A stretch of 64,000 nt of DNA from Bradyrhizobium sp. (GCF_004799405.1 NZ_SSMW01000092.1:1-64000), one strand, 5' to 3'; positions 37,681 through 48,387 are shown, counted from the first letter of the stretch. The notes: a model not told the origin generated them from the letters alone. Numbers and translations: made by a program.

Positions 37681-38529
37681 ATGCCCGAATTTCGCCTCAC
37701 CCAGATTTCCGATACGCATCTCGCCCGCCGCCTGCCGGAACTGACCGAGAACTTTCACCGCGCCAGCGAATACATCGACGCCAGACGTCCCGATCTCGTC
37801 GTCAACACCGGCGACCTCGCCTTCGACGGCCCGACCAGCCCGGACGATCTTGAATTCGCCAGGACATTACATGCAGCCCTGCCCGTGTCTTGCCGCTATC
37901 TGCCGGGCAACCACGACATCGGCGACAACCCGACCGCGCTTGGTCCAAAGCCGTCTCCTCCGGTCACCGAACAAAGCCAGCAGGCGTTCCTGTCGATCTT
38001 CGGCGAAGATCGCTGGCGCTTCGATGCCGCGGGCTGGTGCTTCATCGGACTAAACTCGCTGGTGATGAATACCGGGCTGGCGCGCGAGGCCGACCAGTTC
38101 GACTGGCTGGCTGCGGAACTCGCAAGCGCCGGTGGCCGGCCGGTGGCGCTGTTCCTGCACAAGCCGCTTTATCTCAATTTGCCCGACGATCCCGAACTTG
38201 CGGCAGACGCGATCCGTTATGTGCCGATGCCGGCGCGACGCCGTCTGGTGGAGATGCTGCGCGCCGTCGACCTGCGGCTGGTCGCCAGCGGACACGTTCA
38301 CCAGCGCCGGGATTTCACCTACTCCCGCATCCGTCATGTCTGGGCGCCTTCGGCCGGCTTCATCATTTCGGATGCGCGGCAGGAAGTGATCGGCATCAAG
38401 GAAGTCGGGCTGGTCGAATATCGCTTCCAGCCCGACAGCTTCGAGGTCCGCCATGTCCGGGCGCCGAGCCAGACCGATCTCGACATGGATTCGCTGCTCG
38501 CCAGGGTTTCGAAAGGGTTAGCGAGCTAG
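37681..38529 (+). CDS. metallophosphoesterase, CpdA-like cyclic nucleotide phosphodiesterase
   Basis: 282 residues with the full set of class III metallophosphoesterase motifs: ISDTHLARRL (D-x-H), NTGDLAFDG (GD), LPGNHDIGDN (GNHD), ALFLHKPLY (H) and ASGHVHQRRDF (G-H-x-H). The layout is that of CpdA-type 3',5'-cyclic-nucleotide phosphodiesterases, which use a dinuclear metal centre; substrate could also be another phosphodiester. The stop codon lies inside a repeat element (38526-38631). Confidence 0.87.
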   Translation: MPEFRLTQISDTHLARRLPELTENFHRASEYIDARRPDLVVNTGDLAFDGPTSPDDLEFARTLHAALPVSCRYLPGNHDIGDNPTALGPKPSPPVTEQSQQAFLSIFGEDRWRFDAAGWCFIGLNSLVMNTGLAREADQFDWLAAELASAGGRPVALFLHKPLYLNLPDDPELAADAIRYVPMPARRRLVEMLRAVDLRLVASGHVHQRRDFTYSRIRHVWAPSAGFIISDARQEVIGIKEVGLVEYRFQPDSFEVRHVRAPSQTDLDMDSLLARVSKGLAS

Positions 38530-38631
38530 AGCCGTTCCCGTTTCGATGGAATCGAAACGGGGCTCTAGATTCTTGTTTTGACGCGTTTTCTTTACGCGAA
38601 CCGGTATCCACTTCGCTCGAAAACGCTCTAG
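38526..38631. repeat. repeat element with CTAGAG ends shared by two convergent genes
   Basis: Starts with CTAGAGCC, forms a hairpin (CCGTTTCGAT, GGA, ATCGAAACGG, 38538-38560) closed by GGCTCTAG at 38561-38568, then continues with ACGCGTTTTCTTTACGCG and ends with CGCTCTAG at 38624-38631. The TAG stops of the phosphodiesterase (38527-38529) and of the convergent amidohydrolase (38628-38630) are both part of these CTAGAG/CTCTAG ends. It resembles a dispersed Rhizobiales element known to me and likely also serves as bidirectional terminator. Confidence 0.65.
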
Positions 38632-39452
38632 AACTTGTAATCCCAGCCGATCCACGCGCAGAGGCTGCGGCCCATCACGTCTTCGAGGTCCTGGCCCTTC
38701 AGCCAGGGCATCTCCTCGGTGAAGAACGTCACGCATTGGCGGTAGCTGCAGGGCATGCGGGTGATGTCGGTGCCCCAGAACACCCGCTTCGGCCCAAAGG
38801 CGTCGAAGATGCGATGCAGCCCATCCTGGATGTTGCGGAAGGGATAGGCTTCCGTCGAATAATGCGGCGCGCCGGTGGCCTTGACCGCGACATTGGGCAA
38901 CTTCGCCATCGCCACCAGCTCGTCGAGATGGATAAAGGCCTCGGCATCCCGGCCATTCCGGTTGAGGCCGCAATGATCGAGGATCATCCGCAAATCGGGA
39001 TGACGCTCGGCGATGTCGCGGAATTTCGGCAGGAAAATACCGCCCATCATGGCGATCGGCAGGCCTTCCCTCTCCGCCGCCGGCCATAGCCATTCGAGCG
39101 AGCCGTCGTACAGCCACTTCTGGTGCTCCGGCAGCAATAACGGCCAGCGCAGCCCCATCATGCCCGGCTGATCGCGCCAGCCGTGTATCAGCTTTCGGTT
39201 CTCCGGCCTGTCGAGCGGAAACTGGCCCATGACGGCGAAGCGGTCCGGATATTTCCGCGCCGCCTCGATCGCCAGCGCATTGGCATCGGGATCCCAACCG
39301 CTCGGCGGATGGATCAGCGCGGCATCGACGCCGGCCTCGTCCATTTCCCGCAAAACCTCCTCGGCGGTGAACTGGGAGACCTTGCGGTGCAGGCCGGAGG
39401 TCGGCACCACCGTCTTCGACCAGATGTGCACCTGCGCGTCGATGATCTTCAT
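38628..39452 (-). CDS. amidohydrolase family (ACMSD-like TIM-barrel) hydrolase
   Basis: 274 residues from MKIIDAQVHIW, with AQVHIW giving the first metal-binding H-x-H-like strand, MILDHCGL with a histidine at strand 6-7 and FWGTDITR with the catalytic aspartate. The pattern matches the amidohydrolase_2/ACMSD-like group of decarboxylases and lactonases. ATG 39452 gives the family-typical start; the reading continues upstream to 39524. The neighbouring SDR-CMD-SDR operon on the other strand suggests a shared catabolic pathway. Confidence 0.86.
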   Translation of the reverse strand: MKIIDAQVHIWSKTVVPTSGLHRKVSQFTAEEVLREMDEAGVDAALIHPPSGWDPDANALAIEAARKYPDRFAVMGQFPLDRPENRKLIHGWRDQPGMMGLRWPLLLPEHQKWLYDGSLEWLWPAAEREGLPIAMMGGIFLPKFRDIAERHPDLRMILDHCGLNRNGRDAEAFIHLDELVAMAKLPNVAVKATGAPHYSTEAYPFRNIQDGLHRIFDAFGPKRVFWGTDITRMPCSYRQCVTFFTEEMPWLKGQDLEDVMGRSLCAWIGWDYKF

Positions 39453-39538
39453 GGGTTGATCCGGGCCGCATCGAGATAACCGGCCTTCTCTCTCCCGCAA
39501 GGCGTTGCTATCGTCAACCGGCAAAGGGAAGAAACGCG

Positions 39539-40351
39539 ATGAAGGGACCTGAGGATGACGCCGGCCTGGCCGGCAAGGTCGCGCTGGTGAGCGGCGGGGG
39601 TGCCGCAGGCGACGGCATCGGCAATGGGCGGGCCGCGGCGATTCTGCTGGCGCGCGCCGGGACCAAGGTGCTGGTGAGCGATCGCGACCTCAAGCTCGCC
39701 GGGCGCACCGTGGAAATGATCGAGGCCGAAGGCGGCACCGCGGCGGCGCAGGCCGGCGACGTCACCGACGAAGCCGACTGCAAGCGGCTGGTCGAGGCTG
39801 CTGTCGACCGCTGGGGCCGGCTCGATTTCCTCGACAACAATGTCGGGATCGGCAGCCGCGGCAGCGTGGTCGACGAGAAGCCCGAGGAATACCGCCGCGT
39901 CATGCTGGTCAATGTCGAGACCATGTTCCTGCTGTCCAAGTATGCGATTCCGGCCATGATCAAGACCGCCAACGGCGGCGCGATCGTCAACATCTCGTCG
40001 ATCTCAGCGCTGCGGCCGCGCGGGCTCACCACCTACTCGACCTCAAAGGCCGCGGTGATCGGGCTGACGCAAGCGATGGCGGTCGATCACGGCCGCGACA
40101 ATATCCGCGTCAACTGCATCTGCCCGGGGCCGATGTACACGCCGATGGTCTATGCCCGCGGCATGAGCGAGACCGCGCGCCGGCAACGCGCCAGGGCCTC
40201 GGTGCTGAAGATCGAAGGCACCGGCTGGGACGTCGGCCACGCCGTGAAATTCCTGCTCAGCGATTACGCTCGCTACATCACCGGCCAGGTGCTGGTGGTC
40301 GATGGCGGCGTCACGCTGCAGGGGCCGGAACGCGATTCCCGGGATCACTGA
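39539..40351 (+). CDS. SDR family oxidoreductase (catabolic cluster, first)
   Basis: 270 residues. LVSGGGAAGDGIGNGRAAAIL is an expanded cofactor loop found in a subgroup of SDRs; NVGIGSRG replaces the NAG motif; SSISALRPRGLTTYSTSKAAV holds the catalytic Ser, Tyr and Lys. The last gene of this operon (40935) has the same expanded loop, so the two are paralogues. Substrate unknown. Confidence 0.9.
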   Translation: MKGPEDDAGLAGKVALVSGGGAAGDGIGNGRAAAILLARAGTKVLVSDRDLKLAGRTVEMIEAEGGTAAAQAGDVTDEADCKRLVEAAVDRWGRLDFLDNNVGIGSRGSVVDEKPEEYRRVMLVNVETMFLLSKYAIPAMIKTANGGAIVNISSISALRPRGLTTYSTSKAAVIGLTQAMAVDHGRDNIRVNCICPGPMYTPMVYARGMSETARRQRARASVLKIEGTGWDVGHAVKFLLSDYARYITGQVLVVDGGVTLQGPERDSRDH

Positions 40352-40378
40352 CCGCGCCATCAAAAAGGAACAAGCAAA

Positions 40379-40933
40379 ATGGCCCGCCTGCCCTATCTCG
40401 AAGCCGACCAGGTCGCGCCCGAATATCGCGACTTGCTCAAGCGCAACACCAACCTGCACAAGCTGTTGGTCAACTCGCCCGACATGGCGCGCGCCTTCAA
40501 CGGCGTCGGCAGCTACATCCGCTTCAAGAGCAAGCTCGACCCGCGCCTGCGCGAGCTTGCGATCCTGCAGGTCGGCTGGATGGAGAAGTCGGAATACGAA
40601 TTCACCCATCACGTCAAGATCGGCAAGGAATTCGGCGTCACCGACGAGGATATCGACGCCATGATGGCCGAGACCGAAGGGAAATCCTCGAAGCTCGAGC
40701 CGCTCGCGAGAGCGATCCTGAAAGGCGCGCGCGAGATGGTGCGCGAGCTTGCGATGTCAGATGCCACCTTCGCCGAGATCAAGAAGGAGTTGTCCAATGA
40801 GCACATGACCGATCTGGTGCTCACCATCGCCTTCTATTGCGCCGTGGTGCGCGTGCTCGCGACCATGAAGATGGACAACGAGCCCTATTACAAAGAGGTA
40901 CTGCAGCAGTACCCGATTCCGGGAGTGAGCTGA
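40379..40933 (+). CDS. carboxymuconolactone decarboxylase family protein
   Basis: 184 residues with the CMD-type block LRELAILQVGWMEKSEYEFTHH, in which an E-x-x-H pattern occurs, and no AhpD-like CXXC pair, so peroxidase activity of the AhpD kind is unlikely. It lies between two SDR genes (27 and 1 base gaps) in one operon. Many such CMD-like proteins accompany degradation pathways without a proven reaction. Confidence 0.87.
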   Translation: MARLPYLEADQVAPEYRDLLKRNTNLHKLLVNSPDMARAFNGVGSYIRFKSKLDPRLRELAILQVGWMEKSEYEFTHHVKIGKEFGVTDEDIDAMMAETEGKSSKLEPLARAILKGAREMVRELAMSDATFAEIKKELSNEHMTDLVLTIAFYCAVVRVLATMKMDNEPYYKEVLQQYPIPGVS

Positions 40934-40934
40934 C

Positions 40935-41735
40935 ATGCGCCTGCAAGATCGTATCGCCATCGTGGTCGGCGCCGGCCAGAGCCCCGGCGAAGGCATGGGC
41001 AACGGCCGCGCCACCGCGCTGACATTCGCGCGCGAGGGCGCCAAGGTTCTGTGCGTGGATCACAACCTCGCTTCGGCGCAGGAGACGGTCGGCATGATCG
41101 GCGCCAAGGGCGGCTCAGCTTTCGCTTTCAAGGCCGACGTCACCAAGGAGGCCCAAATCAAGGCCATGGTGGAGGACGCGCAGGCACGCTGGGGCCGCGT
41201 CGACATCCTGCACAACAATGTCGGCGTCAGCCTGTCGGGCGGCGATGCCGAACTGCTCGATATCACCGAGGAAGCGCTCGACCGCTGCATCGCGATCAAC
41301 CTCAAGAGCTGCATCTTCGCCGCGCGGCACGTGATCCCGATCATGCGCAAGCAGAAGAGCGGCGTCATCATCAACATCTCCTCGATGGCCGTCATCACCA
41401 CCTATCCGTATGTGGCCTACAAGGCGACCAAATCGGCGATGGTTTCCTTCACCGAGCAGCTCGCCTACCAGAACGCCCAGTACGGCATCCGCGCCAATGT
41501 GATCCTGCCCGGCCTGATGAACACGCCGATGGCGGTCGACACCCGCGCCCGCGAGTTCAAGAAGACCCGCGCCGAGGTCGAAGCCGAGCGCGACGCCAAG
41601 GTGCCCCTGCGCAAGAAGATGGGCACCGGCTGGGACGTCGCCAACGCCGCGCTGTTTCTGGCCTCCGACGAGGCCAACTTCATCACCGGCGTGACGCTGC
41701 CGGTGGACGGCGGCGCCAGCGTACGGCGCGGCTAG
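40935..41735 (+). CDS. SDR family oxidoreductase (catabolic cluster, third)
   Basis: 266 residues with the expanded cofactor loop VVGAGQSPGEGMGNGRATALT, NNVGVSLSGGD, and SSMAVITTYPYVAYKATKSAM giving catalytic Ser, Tyr and Lys. Paralogous to the first gene of the operon but with different active-site surroundings, suggesting that the two SDRs act on successive intermediates. It begins 1 base after the CMD gene. Confidence 0.9.
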   Translation: MRLQDRIAIVVGAGQSPGEGMGNGRATALTFAREGAKVLCVDHNLASAQETVGMIGAKGGSAFAFKADVTKEAQIKAMVEDAQARWGRVDILHNNVGVSLSGGDAELLDITEEALDRCIAINLKSCIFAARHVIPIMRKQKSGVIINISSMAVITTYPYVAYKATKSAMVSFTEQLAYQNAQYGIRANVILPGLMNTPMAVDTRAREFKKTRAEVEAERDAKVPLRKKMGTGWDVANAALFLASDEANFITGVTLPVDGGASVRRG

Positions 41736-41948
41736 CAATTGCCCGGCCGACACGGCATCGCCGCTCGCGCTGGACGCGAAGCGTCGTGGCAGTCGAAATC
41801 AATCTTCTCTTTGGCCCCAAAAGTGATCGAGCCTAAAAACTGATCATCTTGTTTCAGCCGTCGGTATGATCGACCGGCTGCGTAGCTTGCGCGGCATAGC
41901 GTCATTCTGTAGCAATAAGGCTCGGGAACGGATTATTAGAGCAACACC

Positions 41949-44207
41949 ATGTCTGTGAGCGAGCGGGGAGAAGCTGCGTCGGTCCCGACGACTGGTTCTT
42001 CGATGCTACTCATTCCGATTTATACGGCGACAATTTTTCTTAGCGCCGCGTTGCTGTTCGCCGTGCAGCCTTTATTCACGAAAATGGTCCTGCCGCGCCT
42101 GGGTGGTTCACCATCGGTATGGTCCGTGGCCATGGTGTTTTTTCAAGGCATTTTGCTGCTTGGTTACGCGTATGCCGATATTTTAACCCGCCTGGTACGT
42201 GGTCCGCTCGCTTTGTTCATCCACCTCGCGGTTATGTTGGGCGGAGCGATGTTCCTGCCGGTCGCCATTGCGAAAGGCTGGGGCTTGCCACCAGCAGGCC
42301 ACGAACAATTGTTCTTACTGGGTCTGTTCGCCGTCTCCATAGGTTTTCCGTTTTTCGCGCTGTCCGCTAACGGCCCACTGCTGCAAGCCTGGTTCGCCCG
42401 CTCCGGTCTTGGACAGGCCGAAAATCCCTATTTTCTTTACGCGGCGAGCAATACCGGAAGCTTGCTGGCATTATTTGCCTACCCGTTCGTGGCCGAGCCA
42501 TTTTCGACGCTGAGCTTCCAAGGCAGCCTCTGGCGCTCCGGCTACTACTTGTTGATCGCGCTGATAGCCGCATGCGGAGTCCTGGTTTTCTTTCGCAGCG
42601 AAGGCGAGGCCGTTTTGCCGCACGCGCAGGCGACAGAAGCGCCCCCTGCGTTTGGCCGAATGACCTACTGGGTGGTGCTTGCCTTCGTGCCGTCAGCACT
42701 GATGATCGCGGCGACGGCGCATATCACTACGGATGTTGCTGCTGCCCCGTTTCTATGGGTGCTTCCGCTATCGCTTTACCTGATCAGCTTTATCTTGGTA
42801 TTCAGCCGACGCACCTTTATCCAACAGGAAACCTGGATAAAACTCCAGCCATTCCTGCTGGCGTTGCTCGTGCTGACGCTCGCACTCGATATTCGCACAT
42901 GGCTGATCGTCGATGTCGCGCTCCACTTGCTCACGTTCTTCGTGACGGCGATGATATGTCACGGCTTGATGGCCGCGACGCGTCCACAGGCTGCCTACCT
43001 CACGCGATTCTATTTTTGCATGTCACTGGGCGGCGTGCTCGGTGGAATTTTCTCAGGTCTGATAGCTCCTCACATTTTTTCATGGATCGCCGAATACCCG
43101 TTGCTGGTGGTTGCGGCCGCGCTGGCGCGGCCGGGGCTGGCTTGGCCGAGGGGAAAGGAAGCCCGGCTAGTTGTAACGCTCGTTGTGCTGGTCTTGCTCG
43201 CCGCATTGCCCGGGTTGTACGAAGGGTTCTCGATCATTCCACCGTACAATTGGCTTGTCTGGGGCGCCGTTACCATCCTGATCGCTTGCGCCGTCGCATC
43301 GCGCGAATTGCCATTGCGACTGGCCCTGCTTTTCGCCGCAGTCTTTCTCATCACTCGAATCTACCCGCCGAATGTGAGGCATCTCGAAACAGTGCGCAGT
43401 TTCTTCGGTGTCCACAAGATCGAAGTGACGTCGGACGGCCGTTTTCGCGTACTGCGCCACGGCATGGAATTGCATGGTGCGCAGCGATTGACCACCGATG
43501 ACGGCAAGCCGGTCACCGGCCGACCCGAACTATCCACCTATTACCATCCTGATTCCCCCATCGCAGAAGCTATCGACGCCGTGCAGGACAAGAAACAGGG
43601 ACCAATTCATGCCGCTGTTATCGGTCTCGGTGCCGGCTCGATTGCCTGTCTTATGAAGCCGGATGACCATCTTGATTATTACGAAATCGACGCCGAGGTC
43701 ATCCGTATCGCCCGTGATCCAAAACGCTTTACGTTCCTGCGGGATTGCAAGCCGGACGCCAATATCGTTCTTGGCGATGCACGGTTGACCATCGCCGAGG
43801 CAAAGGACGCGCGTTATGATGTGATCGTCGTCGATGCCTTCTCTTCGGATTCAATTCCGGTGCATTTGCTGACACGGGAAGCTCTGCGCATTTATTTGTC
43901 GCGATTAAATCCCGGTGGCATCATCGTCACCCACATCTCCAACAATCACCTCGACTTGACAGGGGTTGTGACGGAGACGGCCGCGAGTGAAAAGCTGATC
44001 GCGAGGCTTTATGACGAAGACGAAACGGTCGGCGGTGACCCAATGATCAAGTTTTCGACCGTCATGATCCTGGCACGCAACAACGACGATTTTGGACTCC
44101 TGAAAGACTGGGATTTACAAACGCCGGAGCCCGGTGAATATCCCTGGAGCGACGACTTCTCGAACCTGTTGGGGCCGCTGATCGCCAAATTTCGAGAGGG
44201 CGACTGA
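41949..44207 (+). CDS. membrane protein fused to spermidine-synthase-like domain
   Basis: 752 residues. The first 480 hold about twelve to fourteen hydrophobic helices (YTATIFLSAALLFAVQPLFT, FFQGILLLGYAYADILTRLV); the last 250 form a Rossmann methyltransferase-like domain with the spermidine-synthase pattern AAVIGLGAGSIACL, DYYEIDAEVIRIARDP and DVIVVDAFSSDSIPVHLLT. This is the fused MFS/spermidine synthase architecture; substrate and true reaction are unproven. The start codon ATG 41949 has AACACC before it, no strong ribosome site. Codon choice has more ATT, TTT and TTA than its neighbours. Confidence 0.85.
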   Translation: MSVSERGEAASVPTTGSSMLLIPIYTATIFLSAALLFAVQPLFTKMVLPRLGGSPSVWSVAMVFFQGILLLGYAYADILTRLVRGPLALFIHLAVMLGGAMFLPVAIAKGWGLPPAGHEQLFLLGLFAVSIGFPFFALSANGPLLQAWFARSGLGQAENPYFLYAASNTGSLLALFAYPFVAEPFSTLSFQGSLWRSGYYLLIALIAACGVLVFFRSEGEAVLPHAQATEAPPAFGRMTYWVVLAFVPSALMIAATAHITTDVAAAPFLWVLPLSLYLISFILVFSRRTFIQQETWIKLQPFLLALLVLTLALDIRTWLIVDVALHLLTFFVTAMICHGLMAATRPQAAYLTRFYFCMSLGGVLGGIFSGLIAPHIFSWIAEYPLLVVAAALARPGLAWPRGKEARLVVTLVVLVLLAALPGLYEGFSIIPPYNWLVWGAVTILIACAVASRELPLRLALLFAAVFLITRIYPPNVRHLETVRSFFGVHKIEVTSDGRFRVLRHGMELHGAQRLTTDDGKPVTGRPELSTYYHPDSPIAEAIDAVQDKKQGPIHAAVIGLGAGSIACLMKPDDHLDYYEIDAEVIRIARDPKRFTFLRDCKPDANIVLGDARLTIAEAKDARYDVIVVDAFSSDSIPVHLLTREALRIYLSRLNPGGIIVTHISNNHLDLTGVVTETAASEKLIARLYDEDETVGGDPMIKFSTVMILARNNDDFGLLKDWDLQTPEPGEYPWSDDFSNLLGPLIAKFREGD

Positions 44208-44447
44208 CAGCGGGACGATCCGAACGCTCCGCTCCGCCGCTGTGACTCTTTATGCGAGAGTGGTCGGTAAGCGGGTAGAGAGCCTCGTCACCGGCGCCAG
44301 GCAAAGCAGAATGCGGTGGACGAGGATGATCGCCTCCCCGATGCCCGTGCGTGACAAAGACGATCGTTGTCGCCAACGGCCCAGATTCGCCATCAATCCC
44401 GGCTTTGATCCGAACCGGCGCCTGAAAGGCATCTACGGGGGTTTTCG

Positions 44448-44948
44448 ATGTCGAAGATGAATCCGGTCACCCGGCGCGGATCAATAGCTATCCTTGCCGT
44501 CCTCTCTGCTTGCGCAGCATTGCCGCATGCGGCAGCGGCGAACGACCAGGACAGCAACCATCAGCGGCGAATCTCGATCGCAGTGCCGGAGTTCTCGGAT
44601 AGTCCGCCATCCGGCGAGGTCAACGCGCGCGAGATGACCGAAATTATTATCTCGGATTTGAAGGCGTCGGGACGGTTGGCGCTGCTCGACCCCCACGAAC
44701 TTGTCGAGGACAACATCGATGTTGCCCCACATTTCGACAAATGGCGCAGCATCGATGCTCAAAGCCTGGTCACCGGCCGCATCGTGCGCAAACCGGATCA
44801 GCGCGTCATGGTGGAATTTCGCCTGTGGGATGTAGCCAGCGGCCAGCAACTGGTCGGTGCACAATATGTGTTGCAGCCGGATGACTGGCGCCGCGTTCCG
44901 CACGCGATCGCGGAGGCTATCCTCGAACGGTTGATCGGCCGCAGCTAG
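44448..44948 (+). CDS. stand-alone TolB N-terminal-like domain protein
   Basis: 166 residues. A signal peptide (MSKMNPVTRRGSIAILAVLS, then cleavage near AAAAND) precedes a domain that matches the TolB amino-terminal domain: RISIAVPEFSDSPPSG, then EIIISDLKASGRLALLDP, then DKWRSIDAQSLVTGRIV, then FRLWDVASGQQLVGAQYVLQ and DDWRRVPHAIAEAILERLIG. TolB proper continues here with a six-bladed propeller starting GYFDTRI-like; in this gene a stop follows at once. Not truncated by a visible frameshift. Role unknown, maybe periplasmic. Confidence 0.85.
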   Translation: MSKMNPVTRRGSIAILAVLSACAALPHAAAANDQDSNHQRRISIAVPEFSDSPPSGEVNAREMTEIIISDLKASGRLALLDPHELVEDNIDVAPHFDKWRSIDAQSLVTGRIVRKPDQRVMVEFRLWDVASGQQLVGAQYVLQPDDWRRVPHAIAEAILERLIGRS

Positions 44949-44966
44949 ACCGGCGCAAGCGCGGGC

Positions 44967-45992
44967 TCACGCCTTGTCGGGCCCGACCCGCACCAACTGC
45001 TTGCCGAAATTGGCGCCCTTCAACAGCCCCATGAACGCAGCCGGGGCGCTGTCGAGCCCTTCGGTGATGAACTCACGATGCTTGACCTTGCCCTCGCGCA
45101 CCCATTGCGACATGTCGCGCAGGAAGTCGGCGTGGCGCGCGGCGAAATCGCTGACGATGAAGCCCCGGATGGTAAGACGCTTGGTCAGCACCGCGCGCAT
45201 CATCGTAGCAGGCCATTTGGGCGCTGTCGCCTCGGTGTCATTGTAATGCGCGATCAGGCCGCAGACGGGCACGCGCGCGAACGTGTTGAGCAATGGAAAC
45301 ACCGCTTCGAACACCGCACCCCCGACATTCTCGAAATAGACGTCGATCCCTTTCGGGCAGGCGTCCTTCAGTTTGCCCGCTAGATTGGGGTCGCGGTGAT
45401 CGAGGCAGTCGTCGAAGCCGAGTTCTTTTTTGACGTAGTCGCATTTGTCCTTGCCGCCGGCGATGCCGACCGCGCGGGCGCCCTTGATCTTCGCGATCTG
45501 CCCGACCGCCGAGCCGACCGCGCCGGAAGCCGCCGCAACCACGACGGTCTCGCCGGGCTGCGGCTTGCCGATATCGAGCAGCCCGGTATAGGCGGTCATG
45601 CCGGGCATCCCGAGTACGCCGACCGCGGCCGAGACCGGTCCGAGTTTCGGATCGATCTTGGTCAATCCCTTGCCGTCGGAAAGTGCATGCGATTGCCAGC
45701 CCGCGCGCGACTGCACGATGTCGCCCCTGGCAAAGCCCGGATTGATGGAGCCGATCACCTCGCTTACCGTGCCACCCTCCATGACGCCGCCGATCGGCAC
45801 CGGCGCCGCATAGGACGGCCCGTCGCTCATGCGTCCGCGCATATAGGGATCGAGCGACAGCCAGATGGTGCGCAGCAGGACCTGGCCCTCACCGGGGGCC
45901 GGCACCGCGTAGTCTTCCACACGAAAGTTTGACGCCTTGGGCTCGCCGACCGGGCGAGAGACGAGAACGACGCGCTTGGCGGATTGCGGCAT
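44967..45992 (-). CDS. NADP-dependent MDR oxidoreductase (curcumin reductase/LTB4DH-like)
   Basis: 341 residues. NFRVEDYAVPAPGEGQVLLR opens the N-terminal domain, SLDPYMRGRM is a family hallmark, and VVAAASGAVGSAVGQIAKIKG is the NADP-binding Rossmann motif. No zinc ligands of alcohol dehydrogenases, as usual for this group, which reduces alpha,beta-unsaturated ketones such as curcumin, 15-keto-prostaglandins. ATG 45992 has GGAGGAAACC just upstream. Physiological substrate unknown. Confidence 0.92.
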   Translation of the reverse strand: MPQSAKRVVLVSRPVGEPKASNFRVEDYAVPAPGEGQVLLRTIWLSLDPYMRGRMSDGPSYAAPVPIGGVMEGGTVSEVIGSINPGFARGDIVQSRAGWQSHALSDGKGLTKIDPKLGPVSAAVGVLGMPGMTAYTGLLDIGKPQPGETVVVAAASGAVGSAVGQIAKIKGARAVGIAGGKDKCDYVKKELGFDDCLDHRDPNLAGKLKDACPKGIDVYFENVGGAVFEAVFPLLNTFARVPVCGLIAHYNDTEATAPKWPATMMRAVLTKRLTIRGFIVSDFAARHADFLRDMSQWVREGKVKHREFITEGLDSAPAAFMGLLKGANFGKQLVRVGPDKA

Positions 45993-46037
45993 GGTGGTTT
46001 CCTCCAATTTTGTTTTCGTCTTTGCGACGGTCTAGAT

Positions 46038-46661
46038 TCAGGCTGTGATCTTTGCCAGCGCCGCGTCGAACGCGGCCGCGGCGTCAGGCAAATCCTTGAA
46101 TGCAAGCCCGCTGTCGGCCGACTGCTTCTGCGCTTCCGTCGCAGTGGGGCGAATTTCGGCGACCGGCTTTGCACCATCGAGCAATGCCTTTGGCGCGATG
46201 ACATGAAACTCGTGGGCTTCGATCGGCGCATCCTTGAGCAGAAACACGCTCAAGGACACGATGTCCTTGCCGCGCCGGTACGAAATATAGCGGTCGACCG
46301 CCACCGAGCCGTCGCGCTGCATGCCGCCGAGCTTGGCATAGCCCTTGGCGTCCAGCAGCCGGTGCGCCTTGAAACCCTTCACGCCGGCCGATCTGGCTTT
46401 CGCGGTCTCTTCGGACAGGTCGTACTTCGCCGCCATCTCCTTGCCCACGGCGGCGAGCCGGGCGGACATGTCGTGCTCGAATTCCTTCAATTCGGTGCGC
46501 GGTTTGGCAGCCTTCCGCGGCTTTGTGGCATTGCGCTTTTCGATCTCGGCCTTGCACTGCGCGATCACGCCGGCGACGGCTTTCCGCTCGGCGTTGGCAA
46601 GCAGATTCTTCAGATCCTGATCCGAAAGTGCTGCAACCCTGTCGTCCGACCAATCGACCAT
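46038..46661 (-). CDS. conserved-looking hypothetical protein
   Basis: 207 residues, soluble, Lys/Ala-rich. MVDWSDDRVAALSDQDLKNL is followed by helical segments and a possible beta-rich part (YISYRRGKDIVSLSVFLLKD). Near its start is NLLANAERKAVAGVIAQCKAEI. No known domain. It lies between guaB and the MDR oxidoreductase on the same strand. Two 12-base copies of AATATTGTTGAG lie between it and guaB (46680-46703). Start could also be the TTG nine bases upstream. Confidence 0.65.
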   Translation of the reverse strand: MVDWSDDRVAALSDQDLKNLLANAERKAVAGVIAQCKAEIEKRNATKPRKAAKPRTELKEFEHDMSARLAAVGKEMAAKYDLSEETAKARSAGVKGFKAHRLLDAKGYAKLGGMQRDGSVAVDRYISYRRGKDIVSLSVFLLKDAPIEAHEFHVIAPKALLDGAKPVAEIRPTATEAQKQSADSGLAFKDLPDAAAAFDAALAKITA

Positions 46662-46715
46662 AATGACCAACTTCTTTTCGAATATTGTTGAGAATATTGT
46701 TGAGGTGAAACTCGG

Positions 46716-48224
<1,509 letters not shown>

Positions 48225-48387
48225 TCAGCGGCCTGCCGCCGCGATCTGACCTCGGGATGAGCCGATTGACCGGCGATGCGCGGCATCGTCGTCGAATCAG
48301 ATCCCATCGATAGGGTTGGCGGTGGTCGATAGCATGGCGGCCAATGGAATCAAAGCGTTTGGCAGCCATGCACAGGCTTTTCGATCA

